Below the pieces are notes generated by a model. It did no database searches, had not been told where the DNA came from, and saw nothing but the letters and a program-made list of their open reading frames with translations. From positions 13,388,809 through 13,452,808 of the forward strand of contig CM031864.1 in the NCBI GenBank assembly GCA_018697195.1: a stretch of DNA of 64,000 nt. Direction: 5' to 3'. The position numbers were made by a program, and so were the translations under genes. Source of the DNA: Certhia americana (Eukaryota > Chordata > Aves > Passeriformes > Certhiidae). Shown piece after piece: positions 13,831 through 26,639 of this stretch (its first letter is position 1; every line of letters starts with the position of its first letter).

Positions 13831-16800
13831 ATGTGAGTGACAGAATAAAAAATTAGTTAGTTGCTATTAGCAGGTTTGGGAGTCTTTGATTATGTGCCTC
13901 TGGGCTTTAGGGTAAAATTTCTGTAGAGTGTTTTAAGCTATTGATCTTTTCTTTTTCTTGTCTCCACAAATGTATGGCAAAGTGCCCTACAAAGCCTGCG
14001 CTGGAAGAAGGTTATAAACAAGAGCCCGTGGGCTGTGTTTGCCAGACAACATTTGCTGTGTTGAGTAACTTTCTGCTTCAGCATGATTTTCCACACCAGG
14101 GGCCTATCATTTTCCTGTAGTCTTTAAAATTTCAGGAGAGGAGCAGATACAGTGGACCATAAATCCAGACTAAAAGATGTATTTAAGTGAAGCATTTACA
14201 TCTCCAGTGTGCTGCACTTGCCTGTTAGTGGAAATTTAGCAAAGACCACCAAAGCAATTTTTCAACAGCTGCAGTGGTTATGTCTCTCCTTAAGAGTCTG
14301 ACCTAGATGCTCATTTATAGGCATTGCAGTTAAGCAGAACAGATCTGGAAGATGTGGTGGAGAAAAATAACCTACTTATGGAGGGAGAAACACGTATACC
14401 TGATATTAACCAAAAAATGTACATGTGGACTCTTGACCTTCAAAGGAAAATCATATTACTCGCCTTATTTAAAGAATAAAGAAGAGGATAAAACAATCAT
14501 AAATGTACTTCTTAATAGCTCTTCAAAGAAACTATTGTATAGTAGTTAAAACCATACTAAACAATATAATTATTTTTCTATGTTGACTGCTAATTTGTGC
14601 AGGAAAATTGACATTTTTATAAGCATTTAATTTAAAAGGGGTGGGTGGTGCTCTCACAACACAGCTGGCTCACTGTCTGATCCCTCACCACAGAGGTGCA
14701 GAGGATACGTGTCTCATCCAGAAGTAGAAAAATAGTCAAAAACTAAGTGTGATCCAACCAGCTACTTAGATATTGAATAATGAGCTCAAAAGATGCAGTT
14801 AAGCTCAGGAGGATTCTGTTCCACATCCCAAGCAACTAAATCATTGTTTTAAAACTTTCTCAATTGTATCTGAGTGTTATTAGTTTTGAATTTTTATGTA
14901 TATCCTGTTTGCCCATGGCCAGGACTGCTCTTCTTAATAACAGTCAACAGCAGTTCATGAATCACTGAGCCCAGTGCTTGCATACAGAGGGACAGAGGGC
15001 ATTGTAATACATATATCTGAAATCCAGAATAAATACAAAATAATAAAGTAACAGTAGATATCTGGAACCTTGTCTCTCAGGCCATGCTGGAATATATGAC
15101 AGTGTAGTCATAATTAGGTACAGAAAGTTATGTGAAACAAAAATAATGTCAGCATTACAGCAGATTTCTAACCTCTTTTAAAACCTGATAAAACTGTTTT
15201 TACTGTAATTGCCTGTACCATGTTTAATACAAAATTTACTAGAGCCCACCTTTTGCCTGTTACCTCAGTACAACTCAAATCAATGGCATCTCCCAGTACC
15301 TTAAACTCTTGCAATGAAACTTCACACTGTCTTTCAAGGAAGATAGAATAAAAGAAATAGAAAGCAGATCACAAAATGTAAGGAAAAACCCAAACCAGAC
15401 CATTCCAAACAGTTATTTCAACCTTTTTCATGGATTCATACTGAATGAAAACACAGCTTTCAGGGTCTGGTAAGTGCTGCGATTTGGGCTCACAGATCAA
15501 TGTAAAAATTCAAAGAAACTTGAAGTACCAAAACATTGTCTGAACTAGACACACAGACAAAAGCACAACATCTGGGCTGAATGAAAGCATTGAGGGAAAA
15601 TGTACATTCTTCTCATCTCTGAGGCTGTATTAAATTAAGGGACAGAGTCACTGTGTTTTCAGCAGAAACATATCTATGTACATGAGCTTGCTAGTAGTGT
15701 TGGCAGCATACCTCAGCAAACTTCACGTGGCACCGGCACATTTGTCCGCCGCAGGATCGCAGCGTCACTGCCTGGCTCACCAATCACCTGTGTGACAATG
15801 TGCCTCAATTACAGCCCTTATAAATAAATTACTAGTCTATCTGACAACTCACTAGATGATTGAGATGAAAAATATGTTGAGCTTTGTGAATTTTTAATCT
15901 GAATGTCGAAGTATGACACGTTACAATGATAAATATTTATAAAACATCCAAACCGCTTTTCACGCAATCTAATTTATATTTAAAATATATTTAAAATATA
16001 TCTGAATTCAATGAGGTATACTCACAGCACATTAAAAGAAAATGGAATAAAGTTAACAGAGCTAACAGATCTGACTGCAATGGAATTTCCTTGTTCCTGG
16101 ACGTGGGGAATGCCTTCTGGATTTTGAGGTAAAACACCAACACTCAGACAGGTAGGAAGCCCTCAGCACACATTTTGCTTGAAGAACTGCTTTGCACAAC
16201 CCTGTAACAAGGCTCTCAGTAGAACTTTGGTGAACACTCACCACACTCTGCACCAGGAACCAGAGGGTGTAACAGGTTCCCATCACCCCCAACAGAAGCT
16301 TGGCTTTCTCTTTCTAACAGAACTACTTGAGGAAGTAAAATAAGTCCTCTGAAAATTATACTTCCGGAATTAAAAGGTTACATGGTTCCAGCTGATTCCA
16401 ACTAAGCACACAAAATATTTTTTGACTCCGTGATTGTTACATATGTACTGTTTATACCAACTCAGTTCCTTGATAGTTTCTTTGTATGGGAAGAATTTAT
16501 TCACTTTAGCTTTAAGCTATCAAGAAGTGAATATCACAAGAGAAAATACTTGACATCTCCTAATCCCTAAGAGGAGTTATAGTAGAAAGTATTGGATCAA
16601 CTTCATTTCTAAAGGGTCAATACCACTTACAACAAGGACAAGTGGTACAGCCTAATCAATATTTGAAGCCCCTTATGTAATTAATGATTAAGTACAGGTC
16701 TCTGTTTTTTTCTTGCTAGTTTTTATGAACTTTGCTAAAAATGTTTTCTGTGTTTTGAATTTAAATTATATTTTTAATCACAATTTTTCTAAGTTCTACT

Positions 16801-16914
16801 TCTTTTGACTGAATCTTTCTTTCTTAACAGCAACATCTGTATTTTATAAACAGAAATCTGACCACCCATTACAAATAGAAAGTGCATTGAAGAACCTGTC
16901 CAAATCCAGGCTGG
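13831..16914. other. Unique sequence with a candidate regulatory segment, no gene seen
   Basis: No coding or repeat family was recognised. The segment 15700-16020 differs from its surroundings. It opens with six CpG in about 45 bases, including a canonical E-box CACGTG at 15724-15729, then has CACCTG at 15785-15790 and a long AT-rich stretch. This is the texture of a vertebrate conserved non-coding element, but conservation cannot be judged from one sequence. Confidence 0.45.
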
Positions 16915-16940
16915 AAAAAAAAAAAAAAAAGAAAGAAAAT
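16915..16940. repeat. Poly-A / GAAA tract
   Basis: About 17 A are followed by GAAAGAAAA. The tract lies just outside the 3' end of the minus-strand CR1 fragment. CR1 elements normally end in a short octamer repeat rather than poly-A, so it is probably an independent simple repeat. Confidence 0.7.
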
Positions 16941-16949
16941 TAGAAATAA

Positions 16950-17275
16950 ACAGAAAATAGAGCTAGAAGGAACCTTGAGAGGTCATCTCATCCATTCCCT
17001 CTGCCCCAAGGCAGAATCAGTTATACCTAAAACATTTCTGACAGATGTTTGTCTAACCTGTTTTTTAAAACCTTCTGTGACAGAGATCTCATATACTCCC
17101 CAAACAGCCTATCCTAATGCTTAACCTTCCATTTAATAGGAAACAATTTTTTTTGTTATGTTCTCTGCCTTTACTTTCTTTCTATATTATCTAATTTAAA
17201 TCTTTATTGCTATAATTTAAGCTTATGTTTTCTGTCCTGTATGCCATGGATATGAAGGCAGAGATAATTCCCTTG
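16950..17275 (-). mobile_element. Old CR1 LINE 3' fragment, minus strand
   Basis: Read on the plus strand it starts with a degraded tail and AGAGCTAGAAGGAACC, then GAGAGGTCATCTCATCCATT, the reverse complement of the well-known CR1 3' end (a block meaning 'gact-agatgacctctcgaggtccc'). It continues through blocks matching TGACAGATGTTTGTCTAACC, CTAATGCTTAACC and TTATCTAATTTAAATC in CR1 order. The copy carries many substitutions and small deletions and is clearly ancient, resembling the families shared by birds, crocodiles and turtles. Only the 3' end survives, as is usual for 5'-truncated CR1. The boundary at high coordinates fades out and is approximate. It has no coding capacity. Confidence 0.85.
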
Positions 17276-20200
17276 CTTTGTGCAGCAAAGTCTTGCCTGT
17301 TTGAAAAGTGTTAAACTACAGGAGGAGTTAAGAACACTAAAAATAGCCTCCAGCATAGTAAGTGACCAGTAGGGGAAAAATGGATACAAATGTGGAATGG
17401 ATTGGAAGAGAGCCCAAATAGGCAAGCGAGCCGTAATGATCTGATAATTTGGCTAGACAGAAGGGAACTTGAATAAAAATTGCACATATGTGGCTCATAT
17501 TGAATACCCACAAAAGATATGCGTGATTTCTGGCATACTGCATCACAAGCTATTTAGTTTAGCAGTAATTAGCTATAAAAACTGGTGCAAAACTTTAAAG
17601 GATGAGGTTTGTCATGGAGTTTCTTTTGGAATGTTTCAGTGTTTAGAGGACTAAGAAGAAAAATCTTTCTCAATTTCTAAGAATTATGGAAACCCAAAAC
17701 AAGTAAAGCTAAAAATTGATGAGCTTGAGGCAAAAGGTGGGAATTAAAGTGTCTGCAAATTCTAAAGGAAGGTGGGTCAGTGAGTTGAAATTCAGTCAAA
17801 TAATACCTTCAAAGAAACAGTACTAAAAATAAAATGCTTTCTGCAGAGGTGGATTTGATTGTTTCCTAAGGACAATAATAAATAATAATAATAAAAAAAA
17901 AATCAGAAAAATACTCACAAACCAATAGCTTCTCCAATAGCAGAAGAACAACTGCATAGTAAAAACCTCAAAGTATGACAGATACAAAACGATTTCAGAG
18001 ACTTTTCAAAGTTCTATTGCAAGCACCAGATTCAAGAGTTCATTTACCAGGCTGCAAATAGCTAAAAATTGGGCTCAATTTGTCTTCAAGAAATTCAGGC
18101 TTTTGGGCAGAACCACAGTATGTAAAGCCTAAAAGATCATTTTAGACTGTAGGGAAGGAAACCATGAAAAACAGTGTATGTTATTTTGTGTTACTGCAGA
18201 TAAATTAGCAGGAAACTGCAAATAAAACTCATCACATGCTTAAAGCTGATTCCTTTGACAAGGTTGTTCTATCATCTTAAAAAATGAAAATACCCCTCTC
18301 TACCATGAATTCTTTGTAAAAACACTATCTTAATTGCTTTCTTTACTGATAATTTTTCTACATTTTATTGTTGGCAATTAAAAACACGTTTTGTCTCCTC
18401 GCAAGGTGAATAAAAATTAAATATTCATTTAAATAATCTCCATGTTTATGTTCAATAATCCAAATCTAAAATATTATTAATGTTTTAAATTATTAAACAT
18501 AAATTACAAGGCTAAAGCTTTCAACTTGCAGAAGTCTCTAGGGTAAGTCATGGCACTGTCTCTTAATTCATTTTTACAAACACAATCTGAAGCTGTGGTG
18601 ACTGAATGTATACACATGCAAAGTATTTATATGAGAAAAGACCTTGAGCAATCACTCATTTTATATTTCTTTTTCCTTTTGTTGAACCCAAATTTCACTC
18701 AATAATGATAAATTCTTATCAGCAATCTTCCCTCACCATAACAGAGTGATGTTTGATGTTTTTAATCTTCATTGCATTCTCTTTATTCTCCACTAGTTCC
18801 ATATGAGAGGATTTAGAATAAGAATTTGGATGGATGCAGCCTGCAGTATCCTGTGGTTCCTGTAGATCCAGCTGAGTTTTCTGGAAAGGAAAAGAGGCCT
18901 CACTGCCTCCCTGTGTGTCTCTACAGAAGAGACCTTGATTATTCTGCCTTCCTGTAGATACAATGAATTTTCATTGAAAACGTGTTACTTTCCTGGTGCA
19001 CGACGTTCATGCTTCAGTGTATCACATTAGCATCTTCACTGTAATAGAGCTGGCCAGATACTAGGAAAACATATATATTACATATTTTAATTTGCAACAA
19101 ACGGTGCTCTCAGGGTTCTGGATGCTTTAATTCAACTGATTTAACCAATCATAAAGTCTAAAGACCAAATATGGAATCAGTCACTATGAGAAGCAAATAT
19201 AACAAATAAAATATTAATTTGACTAATTCTGGTGTGTGTTTTTCTCTCCAGTCTGCATGGTAATAGGATTTACAAATACATATCAAGGCAAGAACAAACA
19301 TAAAAGGTATTGATTTATGTGATGCCACTGAGAAAAAAGCACTACAGAGTATAGTGTCTGTATAAAATACAGACAGAGATAAAAGAGCTGTTACAATAAG
19401 CAAACTGATAGCAAAGGACAAGCAGGAAAAATGCTGCTTTTCCGTCATGCTTTAATGGGATGATTGCATACACTAGCTTTTCCAAATACTGATTTTCACT
19501 TACTATAAGCCTTGGGGATGTTTCATCAAAAAGTGTTTCCAGTAATTTGAACTTTGTGAGGAATTAAAACATTGACAGTACAAGCAGCAATGAAAACAAA
19601 ATTCTAAGGTTGATTCATGAGTGCTCATAAGCTGAAATATGAACTTGAGCAAGCATTCAGCTCCTTGGTAATGTTCCTACACGTGCGACTTCAATGAGTC
19701 GTTGCATTTCAATATTTAGATGTATTTCTCTTAAGCAAATGATCAAAAAGATTCCTGTCTAATTTATGATTTGAATATATTTTTCCATCCAAATATTCAA
19801 GTTTCAAGATCTTTCCTGGTAAAGGAAAAATATCCACATACACTAAATGATAGAAAGGACTGAGCTAAATATGAAAAATAAGGCTCATGGTATAAAAATA
19901 GCAAAATGGGGAAATACCACATAATCAAACCCACTCGTTTAATAAAATTCAGGGACTTCACCAGCACTAAGAAACAATTCATCTCTCATCATCTACTCAC
20001 AGTCCTTTCTTTTCTTGCATCATCCATGTAAACCTGCTGGTGAAGAGAAAAAAAAGTTGTTAAAACACTCTGCCTGGTTACCTGGGTCAAGCTATTACAA
20101 ATTTTATTGTGTGAGCTCTAGTATCAATGACTGTTTTCTGTTTCTATTTCCTTTTCCCTTGATTCCCTTCTCTGATTTTTCTTGACCTGAATTGTTTGGT

Positions 20201-23200
20201 TGGCTTGTCTGAGGGCACCAGGGAGGTCGCACTCTGAGGTGTTTCATTCTGCAGAGCCGAGCGTCAGGCAGCCCCTGCAACCCACAGCAACCTGCAAACA
20301 GGTTCTGACAGGAGTGGCCTTACAAGAGAATATGGGAAAGCTGGTATTGCTGCAGCATTTCCTAGGCATAGTAAGCTGTCTGCCATATAAATTGTTCTCA
20401 GGTTTTGTGTGCAGAAGTAATATAATATAAATAGAATTTTTCTGAGTGCCCTGTTCTCGATGTCCCTCTCAAAACAAAGCTGATCTCCCCAGAACACCCA
20501 GAGCAGAGAAGTGTTTGCAGTGGAAATGGGGTGAAGTAGGGAGTGGAAAGGGGAGGGCACTGCGTGGTCAAGCTTGCCCTTGCCAAGCACTGGGTCTCTG
20601 GAAGAGGTGCTCTATTTAGAGGGGTTATTCAAAAGTCACTCCTGCACAGGTTGGTATTTGGTCCTTTTTAGCCCTTCCTGGCAAGTGCACCTTCCTGATG
20701 TTCTTGTTCAAATCTGGGTCCAATGTTGAATGTTCTGCATTTTAGGCAAGACCTTTGTCAGATTGTCATGTCATCTGTCATTTTTTGCTGGTGTGTCTTG
20801 GGTGAGGGTGTTAGGGGATGTCTACAGGCAAAACAGAGACCACTGATCTATTAAGAGGAGTTTGGAAAGGGTAGAAATCAGTTTTGTAGTTGAAGTGGAC
20901 AGTAGGTCCCCAGGAGGGCTCATGATTGGATGCTTTCTGATCCTCCTTATTTTTGCACATGAGGTGTCCAGGCCATGATGTTCTAAATATTTAGGAGCCA
21001 AGTGCTTGGTGCCAGGAAGCCTTGCCAATTCTGTAGAGCTTCCCACAAGAAATCTCAGGCTGAAATCATCAAGCTTCCAGATGTTAACAAACTGGGGTGC
21101 ACAGCCAAGGATAAGATCAGAGAAATCTCTAATGAAGATATCTCTCCTAAAGGGCAAACACACTGACTTTAACCACTGCTGTTCTATTTCATATGGATAC
21201 CTCTACCTTTGCAGGTGACTAGAGAAAAAATACACACTGCCAAATCAATAACTGAGAGAGAGGAAAAGAGGAAATGAGTTGGTAATGGCAGCTACCAAAA
21301 GTAGCAAGCTGCTAAGGCTGTCCATATCTCATTCACAAGCTTATTGTAGGTCAGAATTTCAGCAGCTTTGCTGAGCAGTTTGTGCTTCATGCCAGCTAAG
21401 TGACACAGACTGTAGATTTCCAGCACTTCACAAGATTAATGGGCTTTAAACTTGAGGTGAAACACGTTTTAACAGGGTGCTTATGTCAAAAAGTACCCTG
21501 TAACTTTTATTTTGAGCGGTATTAATCCTACAGGCTGTTACGTGCTCACTCCTTCATCCCTGTAATGAAGATAACCTGCCTCTCTTTTGGCACTTGGATT
21601 AGATCTTCTTGGTGTTTATAAAAGATAACAGAGGTCTCTTTAGGACCCTCTGGACAGCTCAGCAACATTAACAATAGTCTCTTTATTTCAATGCTCTTTG
21701 AAGCTTATGGTTTGGGGTCAGCTGAGGCAAATTGGCAGAGCCTAACCAGTTCTCATTTGGCATAATTTCTACCTTGGCAACATTTGTTTAAAAAAAGGCT
21801 CGAACAAAGAAACTCCTATATTTACGTAAATTGCTTTAGATTCTTCTTACTGTGATTGAAAATGACTGACAATCTGGAGGGACAAGCTGCCCTGACTTAA
21901 ACATTCCTCTTTAATACAATGCTGCTAGAAATATTCTTGTTATTAATCTGTTCTCATAAATTGCACTTACTAATTTATGTGCTGATGTGTTTTGTAGCTT
22001 GGAAGGCATGACTGCTTCAGCACTATTGTGTGATGAACAGGAAATAAATGCTTTGCTTTATGCTGATGGATTCTGAGACTTGGAGCCGGACAGATTTAAA
22101 TCAATTTGTGATAATGACATTGTATACCAACACATGATCTGGAGTATGCATAAATATAGAAGAGAAACAATTAAGGACCAGCTGGGGATACAGACACAAA
22201 GAATTCTAAAGTAGTCGGCTTTTAAGCCATCAAAACTGCAGGATTAGTGGGTTAGGGATTAATATGAATCCTTGTGGGTTATATGCGATCTCTTGGGATC
22301 TATTTCTATTCCAAATAGTTTACATCCTTTCTAAAAATATATAAACTAATACTCTAAACTTCACACATGTGTATACTGATGAGGGCACGAGGGAGCCTTC
22401 CTTCTTCAGATAAAAGCTAGTGACAACCTGAGAAAGTTCGGAGCCAGTATTTTCACGCTGAACTTCAAAACAAAGCAGAAATGGAATTCAGAAAGCAACG
22501 AGCACAGAGCTCAGACTCCATGCTAAGTCACAAACCAGCTAAGCAAAGAGTAAGAGAGGACAACTGCACCCAAGAGGACACAAATTCTTTGTGCCTAGAT
22601 GTTTCTGTGACTTTCTTTGTTGCAAGTTTCATGAAGTTTGGCAACTTTATTGTAGAAAATAAGTTTATAATATTAAAAAGGTGGAAAAAACCCGTTGAAT
22701 ACTACTGGTCATTTTGAGGAATTGGAAATTCCTTTTTTGGGGTCTTGTGTATTGTCTGACCTGCAGCACCAGGGACTCGGGCCTTAGAAATCTGTTTAAC
22801 AGATGGTCAGGTTTGTTTGGAAATGTATTCTATGGTTTTTCCAAATAATATTCCAGTCTGCAGCAGATTTTTCTTGCCTGTATCATCTGTGCTTGCTCCT
22901 TCAGGGGACCATAAAATGAGTTCAGGACAATCTAATCCTACTCAGAGATACTCAGCCTGTCATCTGTAGGCCCCCATCTCCTCTGGGGCAGTGGTAGAAA
23001 GGGGAGTTTCCAGAGCCTCACTTGTGGCTGGACACGTCAGATTTTTGGGGATCTTGGTTGCAAGACAAGCAGCACTAGGCCTAGATTGTTGGCTGCAGCA
23101 CAATCTTTGCTTTTCAGTCATTTCCTGTTGGGGGGGTGGGTTATATATGCACTCTTGTGGCATACCTGAAGCATACCTGAATGCCCAAGGTGAATATATT

Positions 23201-24192
23201 CTCCTAGAGGCAAGGAAAGACAGATATAATTTTGTGATTCCTGGAGCTGATGCACTTCCTTTTCTGCACATGGCAAAATTGTTCTTTGTTCCCTGGTCAG
23301 GTGAAACTCATTTATAGGCAGGGTGCCCATGGGAATGGCATCCAGTCTGAATCAAGGTTGCCATTCTCTAGTACCCCTTTAGCTCTCCTTTTTTTCCTTC
23401 TGTACACACTGCAGGCTTCTCACTTTTATTCTGGGCTGTGAAATCCAGCCATCACACGCTTAATAAATACTGTGGGTGAAGATTTATTAGTGGGTGCACA
23501 TTATATTCCAAGATTTCTAGGTTTTTCATCATAGAATTGAAAATCATTTCTTAACATTTTAAGTAGACCTATCTGCTGTATAATCAGCAACTAAATTTGG
23601 CCAAATTAATCTGGACCAGAACCTGATCCCAAATATTCCTCTACAAGCCTGAAGCAGGTTTTTGGATTACACAAAATTATATTCTGTGTTTAAATGAACA
23701 CAGAATCTGGCCCTTCATGCTCTACCAAACAGATGCAATTAAACTACATCTTCACTACCTGCTTACATATATTTACTTTTAAGGATATCAGCAGAAAATA
23801 CCATCAATGGATACATTCTGGCTGATTCCTAAAGAATGCAGTAATATAAAATATTTATTTTAGAGAGTGAGATGCTTAATTGTACTCAGACACCTCTGGA
23901 ATCCACTCTCATTCATTTCTATACGAAAAGCAAACAGACAAAAGTCTGGCTGACAGCTTGCCAACACGCTAATTAACTTTCAGCTGCAGCATTCCCAGTC
24001 AGCCTTCACTCAAAACCTACACACCCTGCCAGGAAGCACAACAACAAAATTCAACTTCAAAATATAGAACAGGACAGAGTATAGAGAGTGCCTTCACAGG
24101 AAATGAAAATGTTCTGCATGCAAACATAGGTTATACCTTTTTCTTATTTATTTAGGGTAGACCTGCATGCAATTCACTCATGGCCCAATAGC
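17276..24192. other. Unique sequence, no gene seen
   Basis: No gene or transposon was identified. GC-richer patches occur at about 20200-20600, 20880-21180 and 22960-23330. Open frames there run to 113 codons, often on both strands of the same DNA, and none resembles a known protein. A short (AAT)n stretch lies at 17877-17900. The segment 21820-22215 is repeat-free and contains TTACGTAA at 21832-21839, the consensus of PAR-bZIP/NFIL3 factors; it is a candidate conserved element only. Confidence 0.55.
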
Positions 24193-24450
24193 TCAAATTT
24201 TATTATTATTCCTCTTCAATTCAGGAAATTCAAAGATCTGCTCTTCATCCACATAGATAAGTCTCCTCTTTATTGTTTTGCTGCTGCATATCTTTCCAAA
24301 CGTGTGTTTTTTGCAGTGGAATACAGAACAAGTGGGAACCTTCACTTTCCAGCTTTTTAGAGACAAAACCTCATGGTTGAGAAATTCTTGCACAGCCTCT
24401 TCACTTTCTAGTGCTTGCTCAAGTGACATTGATGTTTGGTCTGTCTTTTA
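24193..24450 (-). other. Short minus-strand open frame with protein-like composition (uncertain)
   Basis: An ATG at 24429 opens a 78-codon frame ending at 24193. The product begins MSLEQALESEEAVQEF, is rich in Glu, Lys, Leu and Val, has two Cys in SVFHCKK/GKICSSK, and ends with a basic KRNNNKI. An in-frame TAA lies seven codons upstream of the ATG. About 30 bases beyond the stop on this strand there are two overlapping AATAAA polyadenylation signals. Together these are what a small terminal exon or degenerate retrocopy might look like. The evidence against it is that a frame of this length is expected by chance in 64 kb, there is no convincing splice acceptor with a pyrimidine tract, and I recognise no family. 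It should not be treated as a gene without transcript or conservation support. Confidence 0.12.
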
Positions 24451-24580
24451 TGTTTTGCAGGCTGTTCAAACTTTCTTCTAGTATAAGACACAAAATGTGT
24501 GCTTATGGGAAAAAGAAGATTCTTAATGTAAATACAAATTAAATTCATATTTGTCCTCTTTTGTCTTTAACTAAAATTAG

Positions 24581-24692
24581 CCCCCTCCCACCCCCACATC
24601 TGTTCTGCTTCAGGTCTCTTTCCCCCTCCCATCTGCTCTCACTCTCTCTTCCCTCCTCCCCCATCTGCTTGAACATCACTAACCCTCCAGGG
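24581..24692. repeat. Pyrimidine-rich degenerate tandem repeat, unit about 32-33 bp
   Basis: The plus strand is almost entirely C and T. CATCTG recurs at 24597, 24630 and 24662, a spacing of 33 and 32 bases. The first two intervals each end in a C-rich block (CCCCCTCC or CCTCCCCC), and another C block precedes the first copy. That makes about three diverged copies of one unit, a small minisatellite. The complementary strand has G-runs at its edge (GGGGGTGGGAGGGGG at 24581-24595). Confidence 0.6.
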
Positions 24693-26635
24693 ATCCCTTT
24701 TCCTCTCTTTGACTCCCTGCCTATCTCCCAGCTGGGCTTGACTCTGCTATCTGAAAGCAAAATGGTAAAAACAAGTGTTCAGGACAGAGAAAGCAACACA
24801 CGTACTATTGTTAGTGAACTTCTGCAAATTCCTCTCGTGCTCCACAGAGAAAACAGAAAATGCCTCCTTGACTTCTGAAACAAAATAATATCTCACCACA
24901 TCTGAATGTTCCCAGAGGGCACTGGCCCTTTTAATGGATGCAGTTGAGTCATTGATTAGACAAGCACCCCAAATGTTTTGCTTGCAGTGTGAAGCTTTAT
25001 TTTTTGCCTCATTACCATGTCCATCGTGAATAGTGCCAAATAACAAAAGCAGCTCTTAGGTACTGGGTCAGACTCTGTTTTCAGTTCCCATCACTTCTGG
25101 GAGCTGCAAACACGTCTGAACTGGCTTTGATGGCTGCAGGTCCCGGCGATGATGAAACTGCAGTTGACATCCAGTTGCAAAGGTCTTTGAAAACACCGTG
25201 TTTTCCACACTATCCATTTTACATGGGTCCTTTGATTGCCCTGCAGTTTCACTGCCTTGAAAGTGACTCTATCAGAGTGGAGGGTGGCCCTCTATCAGAA
25301 AACTAATTTTCAATTATTTTGCTGTTATTGTCTTTCCCTATACACAGCATAATCACTGTGACCCACACCTCAGATGTTCATCAGTAGCTAAGGGAAATTT
25401 GGCAAAGCACTGTGGTATTTTTCAAGTATTCTTCCATGGAGCACATTTCATTGACAAAATTTCAGGAAGCATTTCTTGGTGTTATGTAGCTTAAAGCAAT
25501 ATTTTATTTTGACCAGACTTTCTATGGATGCACGAATTTACTGTAAGCCTTAGGAACCCTTGGTGAGGAGTTACAGTACTGTATTGCAGAAATCAGCCTT
25601 GAAATGCTTTGCCTGGAGACCTGTCAGTTTTATTTAAAATTAAACCAAAATATATGTATTGTTAGGGGTGTCTAGCTCCACAGTAACTGCCTTTTCTCCC
25701 AACCCAAAGTTAGGTCAGTGAAAATATTTTTCAAAAGCATGAAGTATTGAACAAATTGGCACTGAACATATATGAACAAAAACACCCTCAAAAAACCCCA
25801 ACTGCACAGAAACTTTGTAGTTTGAATATTTAAAACATTTAAAAATCTCATTACAATACCTTTCTGTGTCACTTCATTGATTTTTTCATGGTAGATGATT
25901 TATCTCATAAATTTTGTGATCATCAACTACATTTCTGGTTAGTAGAGCTTTAAAAATTGAATATGAAAGAAGAAGAAATCTGTGGGTTTTGTATACAGTT
26001 TCCTATGTTTCACTGTTGATATTTATCCAAGGAAAGGTCTCTACTTAGTAGAAAAGTAAATGAAAATGACTTTCCTGGGGATAAGGTAGCTCTATTAGGC
26101 TCCTGATGTCTTTAGTGCCTTTTCAGAGAACATATAAAATGATGAAAATATATTTTAGTAAAAAATTAAATTATTATTTTTATAAAATTTAAATAATTTT
26201 CTCTGAATTATTAAAAAAAATGGAAAAACAAACATCAAAAATCAAAGTTAAAAACTGAAACAAAACTTTGCTTAGAAACCATTCCATGGGCAATTGTTCT
26301 TCAGCTTCTTGTTTCTTTAGCAAGGACAAGGAATATACAGTCCCTGCAGGCTTAACAAGGTTTATGTATTTTTCTTGTATTAGAGAACAGGATTACAGAG
26401 AAGGCAGCATCCACAATGTTTTCAACTTTTATGACAAATTCAACTACATGTTTTGCCATGTGGATTTGCAATCGCTTTATGAATAGCTGAAGGGACTTCT
26501 TATGTAAAGTGATTGGGAAAGAGGAAATAAAACAACTTCCCAAACTGTATTGAACATTAAATATTAAAATAACTTCTATAATATTTTGTATGTTGAGAAT
26601 CTTGCAGCAATTTAAAACATTTAATGAATGTTTAC
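24693..26635. other. Unique AT-rich sequence, no gene seen
   Basis: No exon, RNA gene or repeat family was recognised. The stretch 26150-26220 is nearly pure A+T and rich in short self-complementary segments. Confidence 0.6.
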
Positions 26636-26639
26636 ATCT

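Noticed and set aside
20822..21163. 113-codon minus-strand frame
   Set aside because: It overlaps a plus-strand frame of similar quality, sits in a GC-richer patch where stops are fewer, and matches no family.
22960..23317. Overlapping frames of over 100 codons on both strands
   Set aside because: Equal openness on both strands points to composition, not coding; no known domain.
23527..23560. Minus-strand CR1 tail (ATAGAATTGAAAATCA)
   Set aside because: Only a few bases resemble the CR1 end and no CR1 body follows.
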